This document shows, piece by piece, positions 8,034-16,898 of a stretch of DNA of 64,000 bases; within the stretch, counting starts at the first letter, position 1, and each line of letters starts with the position of its first letter. The position numbers and the translations under genes were made by a program. This DNA comes from Paenibacillus_S sp043945595 (GTDB lineage: Bacteria; Bacillota; Bacilli; Paenibacillales; NBRC-103111): the NCBI RefSeq assembly GCF_043945595.1, contig NZ_JBIFNP010000001.1, positions 496,001 through 560,000 of the forward strand, in the 5' to 3' direction. Below the pieces are notes generated by a model, which saw only the letters and a program-made list of their open reading frames with translations, did no database searches and had not been told where the DNA came from.

Positions 8034-10079
8034 ATGCAAGATGAAAAAAGATATGCTGTTAGGCCAAAGATTGAGGAGGGAGAGGCGCTAACCAGTTATT
8101 TATTTCGGTTAGCCGAGGCGAATGGAACGTCTTTTTTACGAATCATACATACAATAAATACACAAGATTATCTCAAAATATACTCTAAAAGATATTATCA
8201 CGTGGATTTAATACCGTACAGACAAGTTGATGTTTCTTTATTAGAAAGCCTGTTGGGTATGAGTCATGATGAACTTCTCTCTCACACCTACTATCCTGCA
8301 GTTGTAAAGATTTACGATAACCCTTTGAATGAAATAGACGACATATCCTTCCGGCTAAGTTTGCTAATAGAAACTAAAAAAAGAAAATTTTGCAGAAAAT
8401 GTTTGTTGGAAAATAGAGGATATAAGTTGATTTGGCAGATTAAAGACATCGAAATATGCAAAATACATAACATTCCCATTGAATCTGTATGCAATAATTG
8501 CGGTAAAATCCAACCTTTTACAAGGGAACAAATGATGATACCTTCTTGTGTTTCCTGTGCATATCCGCTTAGTTTCGGTTATGAAGATTGCGTAGTAAAA
8601 GAGGTTCAGCAACAATTTTCCATGCAGTTAAAAATATATGAGGTGTGGGAGCGACTATTGCGACGCAAGGGGGCAATATCGTCCCGAATTGACGATTTTA
8701 ACTTGCAACAAACGCTAGCTTTGAAGATGTTGTATCTTTCACAATCACAAGAGAATAAATATAAAATGAGCAGGATTAAATATATAACTAAGGGTGAGAT
8801 TAAGTTCCTTAGGCGTCTAATTAGGGGAGAGGATTCTAAATATCATTCAATAATTGGCATTTTGATTCGCTTTTTACTAAAAAGTAATTATTCCATTGAC
8901 GAATTTCAAACAGTTGATGTAAGTCAAGAGTTTATTCAGTCCTTGTTTGAAGATCAACGAAAAACTGAACTTGGACCTTGTTCTACGCCATGGTGCCAAT
9001 TTAAGGGTATGACTACCACCATGTTCGAGTATAGTCAGTACAGTAAGGCAAGTGTAACACACCATACATCATCAATCTGTACTTCATGTTTTATTTCATA
9101 TGGGTATGATAAAAAAACTGGAGAGTGGAGTGAGATAGGAAATACTATTAATTTAGTTTCAAATATTATTTTTCCATTATTGGAAGTTGGAGTATCAAAA
9201 AACAAGATGGGTCAAATGTTAGCTGGGATTTCGATACATAAGATTAATATTATTATCGGTTATATGTATAATCAAAAATTAATTCCAAAAGATTATAAGT
9301 TTTTATCGAACTTGAATTTACAAACCGAAGAAGGACTTGTAAATAAATTTAAAATATTAAGAAAGCATGTTGGCGGATTTAGATATAGAATGGTCGCCAT
9401 TGCGAATAAACTATTTGGCTGGAGCGCACTAGAATTTTACATATACTATTATACATCGGAAGTACAAATGTATTTAATTCATAATGAAAGAAAGGAAGAG
9501 AAGGAGCCACGAGTCCATAAAGACTTAGATCAAAAACTTGTCGAGTACCAAGAAATATGCAAGTTAGAAAAGAAGACATTCTCGTCAAAAGATTTTTATG
9601 AGAGCTATGGAGTATCACATGGTGTCTTAGGCTACTATAATTTATTTGATGAGGTTGCCGCGGCACGCGAAAAACAGAATGAGCAGCTTAAGTCAGATGA
9701 GATTCAATTTTATTGGTCTACAGCTAGAGAATATACTGAGAAAAAGTTGAACGAAGAACAGCCTTTCAATTGTGAAAGCGTATATGCAGCTATTGGAAAG
9801 CGAAGAAAGTGGCTTAAAGAGAATTGTCCAGATTTCGCAGAGTGGATTCATCAACAGGTGGGTGTTTCAAAGCGACAACAAGCTGAAATACGATTGCACG
9901 AAGCAAAGAGAAAAATAAAGGAAACTATAAAACAGTTGATTGAAAATGATATCAATGTGTCAAAGACCAACATTACTAAATATTCTGGAATAAACATGTG
10001 GGGTAAAATAGAACTTGGAATGTACTATCATAGTCTTATCGAAAATTTAGGCGAGGCCGAGTATAGTGATGCAGGATGA
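8034..10079 (+). CDS. TniQ/TnsD-family target-selection protein 2
   Basis: This is a second, longer TniQ-domain protein (681 residues). The opening GEALTSYLFRLAEANG is the family consensus, and the zinc ligands are C120-x2-C123, C142-x2-H145, C153-x2-C156 and C172-x2-C175. A second CSTPWC ... CTSC pair follows near 320-355, and the C-terminal 300 residues look like repeated helical DNA-binding modules. It shares architecture with its neighbour but is strongly diverged, so this is not a recent duplication. Two TnsD-like proteins in one element usually means two targeting routes, for example a chromosomal attachment site and a second site. It starts 14 nt after tniQ1 with GGGGGAAGG upstream. 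Confidence 0.9.
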   Translation: MQDEKRYAVRPKIEEGEALTSYLFRLAEANGTSFLRIIHTINTQDYLKIYSKRYYHVDLIPYRQVDVSLLESLLGMSHDELLSHTYYPAVVKIYDNPLNEIDDISFRLSLLIETKKRKFCRKCLLENRGYKLIWQIKDIEICKIHNIPIESVCNNCGKIQPFTREQMMIPSCVSCAYPLSFGYEDCVVKEVQQQFSMQLKIYEVWERLLRRKGAISSRIDDFNLQQTLALKMLYLSQSQENKYKMSRIKYITKGEIKFLRRLIRGEDSKYHSIIGILIRFLLKSNYSIDEFQTVDVSQEFIQSLFEDQRKTELGPCSTPWCQFKGMTTTMFEYSQYSKASVTHHTSSICTSCFISYGYDKKTGEWSEIGNTINLVSNIIFPLLEVGVSKNKMGQMLAGISIHKINIIIGYMYNQKLIPKDYKFLSNLNLQTEEGLVNKFKILRKHVGGFRYRMVAIANKLFGWSALEFYIYYYTSEVQMYLIHNERKEEKEPRVHKDLDQKLVEYQEICKLEKKTFSSKDFYESYGVSHGVLGYYNLFDEVAAAREKQNEQLKSDEIQFYWSTAREYTEKKLNEEQPFNCESVYAAIGKRRKWLKENCPDFAEWIHQQVGVSKRQQAEIRLHEAKRKIKETIKQLIENDINVSKTNITKYSGINMWGKIELGMYYHSLIENLGEAEYSDAG

Positions 10080-10275
10080 TGATTTTTCAGTTTCAAACGA
10101 TTATATTTTGCAGCTAGAAAGAGAAATATCTCAGCTTGAGAAAGAACTTAATGATGATACTGACAATGCATCATTGAACGGGAGAATTAGTGGATTAAAG
10201 AGGGCGCTTCTTATTTATAGAATGCTGCTTAAATCCAAAAATGTAGTCCATCAAATAAACATTGAGATTGACTAG
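10069..10275 (+). CDS. Small coiled-coil protein overlapping tniQ2
   Basis: A 68-residue acidic protein (starting from the ATG; a GTG lies one codon before) with clear heptad character: LQLEREISQLEKELN, then a second helix LNGRISGLKRALLIYRMLL. It overlaps the end of tniQ2 by 11 nt in another frame and has GAGG-like bases upstream, suggesting coupled translation. I know no family for it. Its position directly after the target selector makes it a plausible accessory of transposition, but this is inference. Confidence 0.55.
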   Translation: MQDDDFSVSNDYILQLEREISQLEKELNDDTDNASLNGRISGLKRALLIYRMLLKSKNVVHQINIEID

Positions 10276-10358
10276 CTCTAGATTTAAACAATCGAGCTAA
10301 ATGATTCATGTTGACGTCGTATTCCAGCTTTAGTAAAAGAATTCGAGGTAAATTTATT

Positions 10359-10808
10359 ATGAAGATATATGGATTATACGGTAAAAGTGGGACGGGCAAG
10401 AGTCACAAAGTGCAAGTACTGGCAAACAATTTAGGAGTTAAAGCAATAATTGATGATGGAATATTAATTGTCGAGCAATCTCATGTCGATGGGGTCTCTG
10501 CAAAATGTGAAAGGTATCTCATCCATGCCGCGATGAAGAGAGCTATATTCCACTGGGATGACCACAAAAATGAAGTCAAGAACTATATCCATAAAGCTAA
10601 CATATCTAAGCTGGTAATATTAGGTACATCTCAAAAAATGATTAGGCGAATTATCGATCGATTGGAACTACACGCAAATGTTGAATGGATATCTGTTGAT
10701 TCCTTACAAACAGAGTTTGAGATAAGCTTGGCAACAAAAAGACGGCAGGACGGATTTCATGTTATTCCAATTAAGCCGGTTAATGTTTCAAAAACATATA
10801 AAGGTTAG
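10359..10808 (+). CDS. P-loop ATP-binding protein of unknown function
   Basis: A 149-residue protein beginning MKIYGLYGKSGTGKSHK: a beta strand followed by a perfect Walker A (GKSGTGKS). Further on come IIDDGILI, a GVSAKCER segment and VILGTSQKMI, resembling a widespread but uncharacterised family of small P-loop ATPases in Bacillota that carry IDDGLLI and SAK motifs. The ATG at 10359 has GAGG 12 nt upstream. It is far too small to be a second TnsC. It sits between the target selectors and the Wadjet cargo and may belong to the transposon core or be independent. Confidence 0.7.
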   Translation: MKIYGLYGKSGTGKSHKVQVLANNLGVKAIIDDGILIVEQSHVDGVSAKCERYLIHAAMKRAIFHWDDHKNEVKNYIHKANISKLVILGTSQKMIRRIIDRLELHANVEWISVDSLQTEFEISLATKRRQDGFHVIPIKPVNVSKTYKG

Positions 10809-10809
10809 T

Positions 10810-11157
10810 ATGCGGAAGAAAAGTTTCTGTATGAAACTAGAACATTGGAGATTATCGTTATCTGTCCTTTCAAGGGGGAGGATACTTCTGAAAGATGACA
10901 TTGCATTATCCATAATAAAATCGATTTTGCTAGATATTCAGGGAAGGTATGGACTCGATAATTATGTATTTGGTTCAACTGAGAGATCAGAAATAAATGC
11001 CACTATCGCGATGTTTGAGACTTGGAGACAACTGATTGCACTGGAACTGCACAATCATGGAATGATAAGTGAGAAATATGAACCGCTTACTAAAGAGGAA
11101 CTTAAGCACATGAGTTTCTACGATGTTTTGGAGCTTCGTGATTTTTATATGAGATAA
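10810..11157 (+). CDS. Hypothetical protein
   Basis: About 115 residues if started at the ATG at 10810 (AAAGG 6 nt upstream). A CTG at 10888 with a stronger GGGGGAGG upstream would give a 90-residue form starting LKDDIALSIIKSILLD. The product is helical with a conserved-looking IQGRYGLDNYVFGSTERSEI and FETWRQLIALELHNHGM. No domain is recognised. It follows the P-loop gene almost without a gap and ends just before a terminator, so the two probably form one unit with the tns operon. Confidence 0.5.
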   Translation: MRKKSFCMKLEHWRLSLSVLSRGRILLKDDIALSIIKSILLDIQGRYGLDNYVFGSTERSEINATIAMFETWRQLIALELHNHGMISEKYEPLTKEELKHMSFYDVLELRDFYMR

Positions 11158-11184
11158 AGCTCAATTGCTTTCCGCTTGAAGGTT

Positions 11185-11215
11185 AACCCCATCAGATTAA
11201 TGATGGGGTTGTTTG
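11185..11215 (+). terminator. Intrinsic terminator after the transposition genes
   Basis: A 10-bp perfect inverted repeat (AACCCCATCA / TGATGGGGTT) with a 6-nt loop is followed by GTTTG. The T-run is short, so efficiency is uncertain. It marks the end of the tns block. The following 240 bp up to jetA hold no gene and presumably the Wadjet promoter. Confidence 0.7.
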
Positions 11216-11458
11216 CACTGAAAAACAGTAAGTTATAATCAATACTCCAATGTATAGTTCTGTAAAATGTAGGCACTATGGACTATAAACGAATTGAGGT
11301 AAGCAGGGAAATTGGGGAAAATGTAGAATTATAAGGATTAAGTAAGCACTAAGAATGAGACGCTGGCTTATAAGGGGGGGATTGAACAATGAACTCCCTA
11401 AAGATCCTGGCTAGCACATGGAAAACTTAACGTACCCTAAGGAAATGGGTTGAAAGTC

Positions 11459-12907
11459 ATGAAATTATTTGATGTGATTCCCGAAGGACTGTTTCAACTA
11501 TTGACGGGATCAAATAAACAGATTTATGCGGAAATATTATTGCTACTCTTTGAAAATACCCAGTCTGAGCGGTTTGGAGTCCGATATGAGGTGATGCGGG
11601 ATTTGATTCAAGAACTGCTGGAAACTCGTTTGGAATTAGGGGAATCTATCAGCGATTTGGATGAAGAGGAAAAACCGCCGATTCAGCATGGGCTTGAGCA
11701 AATTTCTCTCGAAGAAGTAACAAGGGCAAAAGCAAACGCGATTCTTCGGCGCTTGGAAAGAATGCGGTGGGTGGATGTTGAAACACGCAGTCAATTTGAT
11801 CGCTACCTGGTGCTACCTCATTATGCCAGTAAACTTATCGGACTATTTAAAGAGCTATGTGAGGCAAAAACGGTAGAATATCAGCGATTTGCCTTTCTCA
11901 TTTACCAGTCTCTCACTGGTGAAGCAGCGAAGCAGCAGCCTTGTTCGGCAGTCCTCAGCGCGGCGGAAGTAAGCAGGCAGTTTCGGCAGGAACTCATAAC
12001 TTTGTATAATAATATGAAATCCCATATGGAACAAGTGGTTCAGAAAACCACAATACAAGACGTGCTGGATCATCATTTTGAACAGTATAAGTCTCAAATT
12101 ATCGATAAGAGTTATCATCGGCTTAAAACTTCCGATCACGTAGCAAAATATCGGATGCAAATACTGAATACTGTACAGCAATGGCTGTTGGATTCCACAT
12201 TGTTAGAGGAAGCGGTTCTCGACGGCGTAAAAAGCGGCCTTTATGCCGTAATTGAGGAAGCTGAACGGGCGGTTAAGGAAGCCCTTTTTTTTATTGAGGA
12301 TACATTTCTTGGTTTAGATGAATTGTTTTATCAAATTGATGTCCGTCACAATCAATATTTGCGATCTTCGTACGAGCGGGCACGCTATTTAAGCCAGCAG
12401 AATGAAGGAACAGAGCAACAGATTGCAAGGCTCCTTGAAATGCTTAACCGAAATTCACCGTTAGATGAGGAAGATCGGATTTTTTCCGTTCGTCAGACGA
12501 GAACTCTCACAGAGTACTCCCTCTTGCCTCCCCGGCGAAAAAGAGCGCCGCATCAACCTGAAGTCCATGTTGTTGTCGATATTCCAGACCATATACGAGA
12601 GGAACTGAAAGGAAAAAGCGTCGAAAAAATAAGAAAAGCCGTTACCCGTAAGAAGGTAGACGATTATGTATTGCAGAGATTAGAGGGTAGAACGGAGATG
12701 GAGCTGCTTGAATTGGCGCCAAAGACTGCTGAGGAATTTATTTTACTCGGATATGTATACTTGTATGGAAATGATGGAGGCTCCCGTTTTAATATTCGAC
12801 GGAAAGCTGAGCGACAAGTGCTTTTGATTGGAGGATATCGGTTTGATAATCATACTATCGAGCAAAAGAGGGGGCCAAACAAAGATGATGTTTCAGGAAT
12901 TGGCTGA
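11459..12907 (+). CDS. jetA: Wadjet anti-plasmid protein JetA
   Basis: JetA is the kleisin-like (MukF-like) subunit of the Wadjet SMC complex, which extrudes DNA loops, senses small circular DNA and cuts plasmids. The N-terminus MKLFDVIPEGLFQLLTGSNK and following IYAEILLLLF are typical of JetA proteins. The middle is largely helical, as expected for a kleisin with a dimerising winged helix, and the C-terminus contains a compact domain before the overlap with jetB. An in-frame TTG at 11450 has a better-spaced AAGGA and could be the true start, adding three residues. The end overlaps jetB by 23 nt. Order and overlaps match complete Wadjet operons. Confidence 0.9.
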   Translation: MKLFDVIPEGLFQLLTGSNKQIYAEILLLLFENTQSERFGVRYEVMRDLIQELLETRLELGESISDLDEEEKPPIQHGLEQISLEEVTRAKANAILRRLERMRWVDVETRSQFDRYLVLPHYASKLIGLFKELCEAKTVEYQRFAFLIYQSLTGEAAKQQPCSAVLSAAEVSRQFRQELITLYNNMKSHMEQVVQKTTIQDVLDHHFEQYKSQIIDKSYHRLKTSDHVAKYRMQILNTVQQWLLDSTLLEEAVLDGVKSGLYAVIEEAERAVKEALFFIEDTFLGLDELFYQIDVRHNQYLRSSYERARYLSQQNEGTEQQIARLLEMLNRNSPLDEEDRIFSVRQTRTLTEYSLLPPRRKRAPHQPEVHVVVDIPDHIREELKGKSVEKIRKAVTRKKVDDYVLQRLEGRTEMELLELAPKTAEEFILLGYVYLYGNDGGSRFNIRRKAERQVLLIGGYRFDNHTIEQKRGPNKDDVSGIG

Positions 12908-13493
12908 CTCGGAACGGGTGAGGTTAAGGGAAGCTATTAATCGGCTACTTGAGGTAAACTTGCTTGTCAAGGATAAAGAACGGGAGATGTACGCAGTCAT
13001 CCGTAGAAACCGTGCAGAGCTATCTGCCTATTTTCAATTTTTGGGTTGGGAGTTGACAGTTGACGAACGTCATGAATGTGTCTACTTGCACATTCAAGAT
13101 AGCCGTCTCAGGAGAAGGCTTGACCGGGATCACACCGTATGGTTGCTAGTACTCCGTCTTTTATATGAAGAGAAACGTCAAGGATTAACATTATCCGATT
13201 ATCCGATGGTTACTTTGTATGATATTCGAAGTAAATATGAAACTTTCCGCTTAGAATGGATCAATCGCTCCGTACTGGATAAGCTGATCCGATTGTGTAT
13301 TCAGTTTCAATTACTTGAAACGCTAGATAATGATAACCGAACCGACGATGCACGGTTTAAGCTGTTTCATACGTGGATGTATGTAATTCAGGTAGATGAA
13401 ATAAAGCAACTCACTGAACGCCTTGAACGGTATGAAACCGGACAGGAAGGAGGCATTTTGGATGAAATGGATGACACGGTTGCGATTGATTAA
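12885..13493 (+). CDS. jetB: Wadjet protein JetB (DUF4194-type kite subunit)
   Basis: JetB is the MukE/KITE-like winged-helix subunit that bridges the kleisin and the SMC heads. The 202-residue product has two winged-helix-like segments: EAINRLLEVNLLVKDKER, then VWLLVLRLLYEEKRQGLTL and SVLDKLIRLCIQFQLLE. It is acidic at the C-terminus. The start is one of two adjacent ATGs at 12885/12888 behind AGAGGGGG. It overlaps both jetA (23 nt) and jetC (32 nt), so translation of the complex is tightly coupled. Confidence 0.88.
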   Translation: MMFQELADSERVRLREAINRLLEVNLLVKDKEREMYAVIRRNRAELSAYFQFLGWELTVDERHECVYLHIQDSRLRRRLDRDHTVWLLVLRLLYEEKRQGLTLSDYPMVTLYDIRSKYETFRLEWINRSVLDKLIRLCIQFQLLETLDNDNRTDDARFKLFHTWMYVIQVDEIKQLTERLERYETGQEGGILDEMDDTVAID

Positions 13494-16400
13494 CTGGCAT
13501 TATTTTAAAGATACGCCTATGGAATTTGGCAAGCAGACGCTTATCACCGGCCAAAACGGTGCAGGCAAATCTACGATTATCGACGCGCTCCAGGTTTTAT
13601 TTGTGGCCGATCAACGTTTGATTCGCTTTAATGCCGCCACTGACGAGGCGAAGCGGAGTTATATCAATTATTTAAAAGGGAAAATTGGCAGTGACGACCG
13701 TTCTTTTCTGCGTGATGGGGATTTTACCACATATATAGTGTCCGAATTTTATGATGAGAACAAGCGGGAATCGTTTGTTATCGGGATTGCTGTAGATGTG
13801 TACCGAGATCGTTCTTATGAGGAAGAATATTTCATATTGGCCGAAACCAAACTGGAGAATCTGAGGTTCGTTAATGATCGCGGTGAACTGTTGAATCGAG
13901 AAGAGTTCCGCCGCCGATACGGACCAACTTCCGTGACAGCGAGCGGAAGAACTGGGCGGAACAAGTCGTTGTTTGAACGTAACAAGTCTAATTATTTGAA
14001 AGCACTTTTGGCAAGGATGGGCGGACTTCCTGATCGATTCTTTAAAGTTTTTACCAAGGCGTTATCGTTTAAGCCCATTCAAAACATCCGAGATTTCGTT
14101 TATGACTATATTCTTGACCGACGTGAGCTTCAGTTGGAATTGTTGAAACACAATTTTGAGCTTCACGAACGCTACAAACTTGAACTTGAACGTTTACAGG
14201 AACGTAAGGTACAGCTTGAGGGTATTCAGGAGAGCTATCGGTTATATGTACGGTACGGGGAGACGGTTAAGGAACAGGACTACGTGATTCGTCGTTTAAA
14301 AGTAGAGTACGAACGCGAAAACAAGGTTCAGATGGAACAGAACCTCCTCTACGCGCAGAATCAGTTGACGTTGACCTTGGAAAATATTGAGCTCGCTGAT
14401 ACAAAGCGCAAGGAAGCGAGCGAGGAAAGCCAAGTGGCTTACCAACGTTGGCAGAATAATGCGGCAGAAATACGGAAACGGGAGCTTGAATCGCGAGTTG
14501 AAGAAGAGGAAGAGCAACTGGAGGAGCTTATCCGCCTGCGGCAAACGTATGAACGACAGCTGGAACAGGAACTGGAGCTTATTGAACGGCTTGCGGCTTG
14601 GCCCAACAATGAATATTGGATTATAGAGCCTGGAGACAGGTTGGCTATGGCGAAGCATCAAGAGAATTTAACGCATTTATTGGAAATCGTCCGATTCGGG
14701 ATTGTTGAAAGCCAGGAAGATGAGGAATGGCTCGTAAAATTTAGTGAGATGGGGGCTGCCCTATCGGGTTGGCATCACCGTCTTGTTATCGGCGAGTCCC
14801 GATTATCGGAGGCTCTCCAGGTTAATGAAGAACAGATTCACGAACTCGAACAGGTTATTAGGGAACTGGAACAAAAGCGGCGTAGCTATGCAGAACCCGT
14901 GCGTCAGTTAAAGGCTCTTCTTGAAGAAGGATTGAAGGGTAGATCATCTGTATGGATCTTTTGCGAAGAAGCTGAGCTTATCGACGAGAATTGGAGAAAT
15001 GGTATTGAGGGGTACTTGAATACTCAACGATTTGATCTTCTTGTAGAACCAGAGTATGTTGCTGAAGCCTTTGGCATATACGAACGGGAAAAGTGGAAGT
15101 ACAAGCTGGAAGGTGTCGGGCTGGTAGATACTGAAAAGGAAAAAAGATATCTCGGCTCAGCCGAACCGGGATCATTGGCTCGTGAAGTAGAGACTGTTCA
15201 CCCTGTCATACAGGCTCACGTGGAGCATTTGCTTGGACGGGTAATAAAAGCTGCCAACGAACAGGAGCTTCGTCGTCATCGCACTGCAGTGACACAAAGT
15301 TGCATGGTATACAGCAATTTAATTGCTCGTCAGATGCCTAAGAAACAGTATGAGATTCCGTACATGGGAGCGAAAGCGATCATTCGTCAGTTGGAGATAA
15401 GGCGGACAGAACTTGAACAATTGAGGGAACTACATACCAGGAGACAGCTATTGCATGGAGAATTTCAAATATGGGTTCGTCTGTTAAAAGAAAAGGAATC
15501 GCAGTATACCCGTCTTGCGGGAAACATTGGCCTTATGAGACAGATCGCGGCGCTATCTCATCAACTAGAACAAGACCGTTCGAGCTTAAACACTTTGGAT
15601 CTTACCGAATCCCTGTATCTAAAAGATGAATATGAGAAATGGCGACATTCGGAACAGGAATGGCTGGACAAACTTGGGCAAATTCGAGAGCAGAAAGGGA
15701 AGCTGGAGTCGGAATGCAAGCAAGCAGCCGCCAATGTTTTTATTCATGAAAATAAACTTCGAGAAGCAGAGGAAGGTTGCCATCAATGGATAGTCGAATG
15801 GGGATTAGAAGGCGAACAGCGTGCCTTGCAGCGTTACGAAGAAGCTGAGAAGCAAACGATACCCACTTGGCAGAAAATACAGAACTATAATACTAGTTGG
15901 AAGGGTCAACAGACGTTGCGAGATGAACAATTCAAAATAGTAGTTAAACTTCGTACTCGTTACAACGTGGACCATGCTAGTAATGCTGATGTTCAGGATC
16001 AGGAAAATACGGCATATGACCAGTTATATGAAAATATTGCGCACTTAAACATTCCGGAGTATCAGTTAAAAGTGGAAGCTGCCCGCACGGAATCAGAGGA
16101 AGAATTTAAATCTCACTTCATATTCAAGCTGCGGGAAGCAATTGGGATGGCCCGTCGAGAATTCGAACAGCTTAACTTTGCCTTGCGAAACTTCCCATTC
16201 TCAGATGACAGATATCACTTTGAGGTTACTGCGAGTGAGCGATACAAGAAATTTTACGATGCGATCATGGATCCATTGCTAATGGAAAAAGGTTCACTGT
16301 TCGATTTTCCTGATAACGATAGAACTACAATTCTTCATGAATTATTTGAAAAATTGGTTCGAGGAGAAGTCGGTGAACTGGACGAGTTTACTGACTACCG

Positions 16401-16860
16401 CCAGTATCTGGACTTCGATATTATAGTTACCTCTGGCAACGGATCAAAATCGAGGTTTTCACAGGTGCTGAAGGAGAAATCTGGGGGAGAGACACAGACT
16501 CCTTTTTATATTGCCATTCTGGCTTCTTTTCATCATATGTATTCTAACAATAAAACATCTCGTCTCGTTGTCTTTGATGAGGCCTTTAACAAGATGGATG
16601 AACAGCGAATCCAGTCGAGTCTTCGACTAATTAAACGATTGGGACTTCAGCTAATCGCTGCGGTACCCGATGAGAAAATGCAGCATATGGCACCTGAAGT
16701 TTCAACCACATTGTTTGTCACCAAATATAATTATCAGTGCTACGTGGACATGATTGATCGTTTGGAAGATGCGGAGGAACATAATGATACAGAGATTAAT
16801 CCAACCGGAACATCTTTAGGGATTCCTGACGTTTCTAACGGACAAGAAACATTATTTTAG
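13462..16860 (+). CDS. jetC: Wadjet SMC-like ATPase JetC
   Basis: JetC is the SMC/MukB-like motor that extrudes DNA loops. At 1132 residues it has a Walker A GQNGAGKST (30-38) at the N-terminus, two long coiled-coil arms (about 240-430 and 630-900) around a hinge-like region near 480-620, and a C-terminal head with a signature-like KSGGETQTP and Walker B RLVVFDEAFNKMDE. The ATG at 13462 follows GGAGG by 8 nt. All ATPase motifs are intact. The base composition here is more GC-rich than in the neighbouring cargo modules, so Wadjet probably arrived from a different source than Gabija. Confidence 0.95.
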   Translation: MKWMTRLRLINWHYFKDTPMEFGKQTLITGQNGAGKSTIIDALQVLFVADQRLIRFNAATDEAKRSYINYLKGKIGSDDRSFLRDGDFTTYIVSEFYDENKRESFVIGIAVDVYRDRSYEEEYFILAETKLENLRFVNDRGELLNREEFRRRYGPTSVTASGRTGRNKSLFERNKSNYLKALLARMGGLPDRFFKVFTKALSFKPIQNIRDFVYDYILDRRELQLELLKHNFELHERYKLELERLQERKVQLEGIQESYRLYVRYGETVKEQDYVIRRLKVEYERENKVQMEQNLLYAQNQLTLTLENIELADTKRKEASEESQVAYQRWQNNAAEIRKRELESRVEEEEEQLEELIRLRQTYERQLEQELELIERLAAWPNNEYWIIEPGDRLAMAKHQENLTHLLEIVRFGIVESQEDEEWLVKFSEMGAALSGWHHRLVIGESRLSEALQVNEEQIHELEQVIRELEQKRRSYAEPVRQLKALLEEGLKGRSSVWIFCEEAELIDENWRNGIEGYLNTQRFDLLVEPEYVAEAFGIYEREKWKYKLEGVGLVDTEKEKRYLGSAEPGSLAREVETVHPVIQAHVEHLLGRVIKAANEQELRRHRTAVTQSCMVYSNLIARQMPKKQYEIPYMGAKAIIRQLEIRRTELEQLRELHTRRQLLHGEFQIWVRLLKEKESQYTRLAGNIGLMRQIAALSHQLEQDRSSLNTLDLTESLYLKDEYEKWRHSEQEWLDKLGQIREQKGKLESECKQAAANVFIHENKLREAEEGCHQWIVEWGLEGEQRALQRYEEAEKQTIPTWQKIQNYNTSWKGQQTLRDEQFKIVVKLRTRYNVDHASNADVQDQENTAYDQLYENIAHLNIPEYQLKVEAARTESEEEFKSHFIFKLREAIGMARREFEQLNFALRNFPFSDDRYHFEVTASERYKKFYDAIMDPLLMEKGSLFDFPDNDRTTILHELFEKLVRGEVGELDEFTDYRQYLDFDIIVTSGNGSKSRFSQVLKEKSGGETQTPFYIAILASFHHMYSNNKTSRLVVFDEAFNKMDEQRIQSSLRLIKRLGLQLIAAVPDEKMQHMAPEVSTTLFVTKYNYQCYVDMIDRLEDAEEHNDTEINPTGTSLGIPDVSNGQETLF

Positions 16861-16898
16861 AAAATCGCTCCCATGTATGAAGATTGGAGAGATAATGT

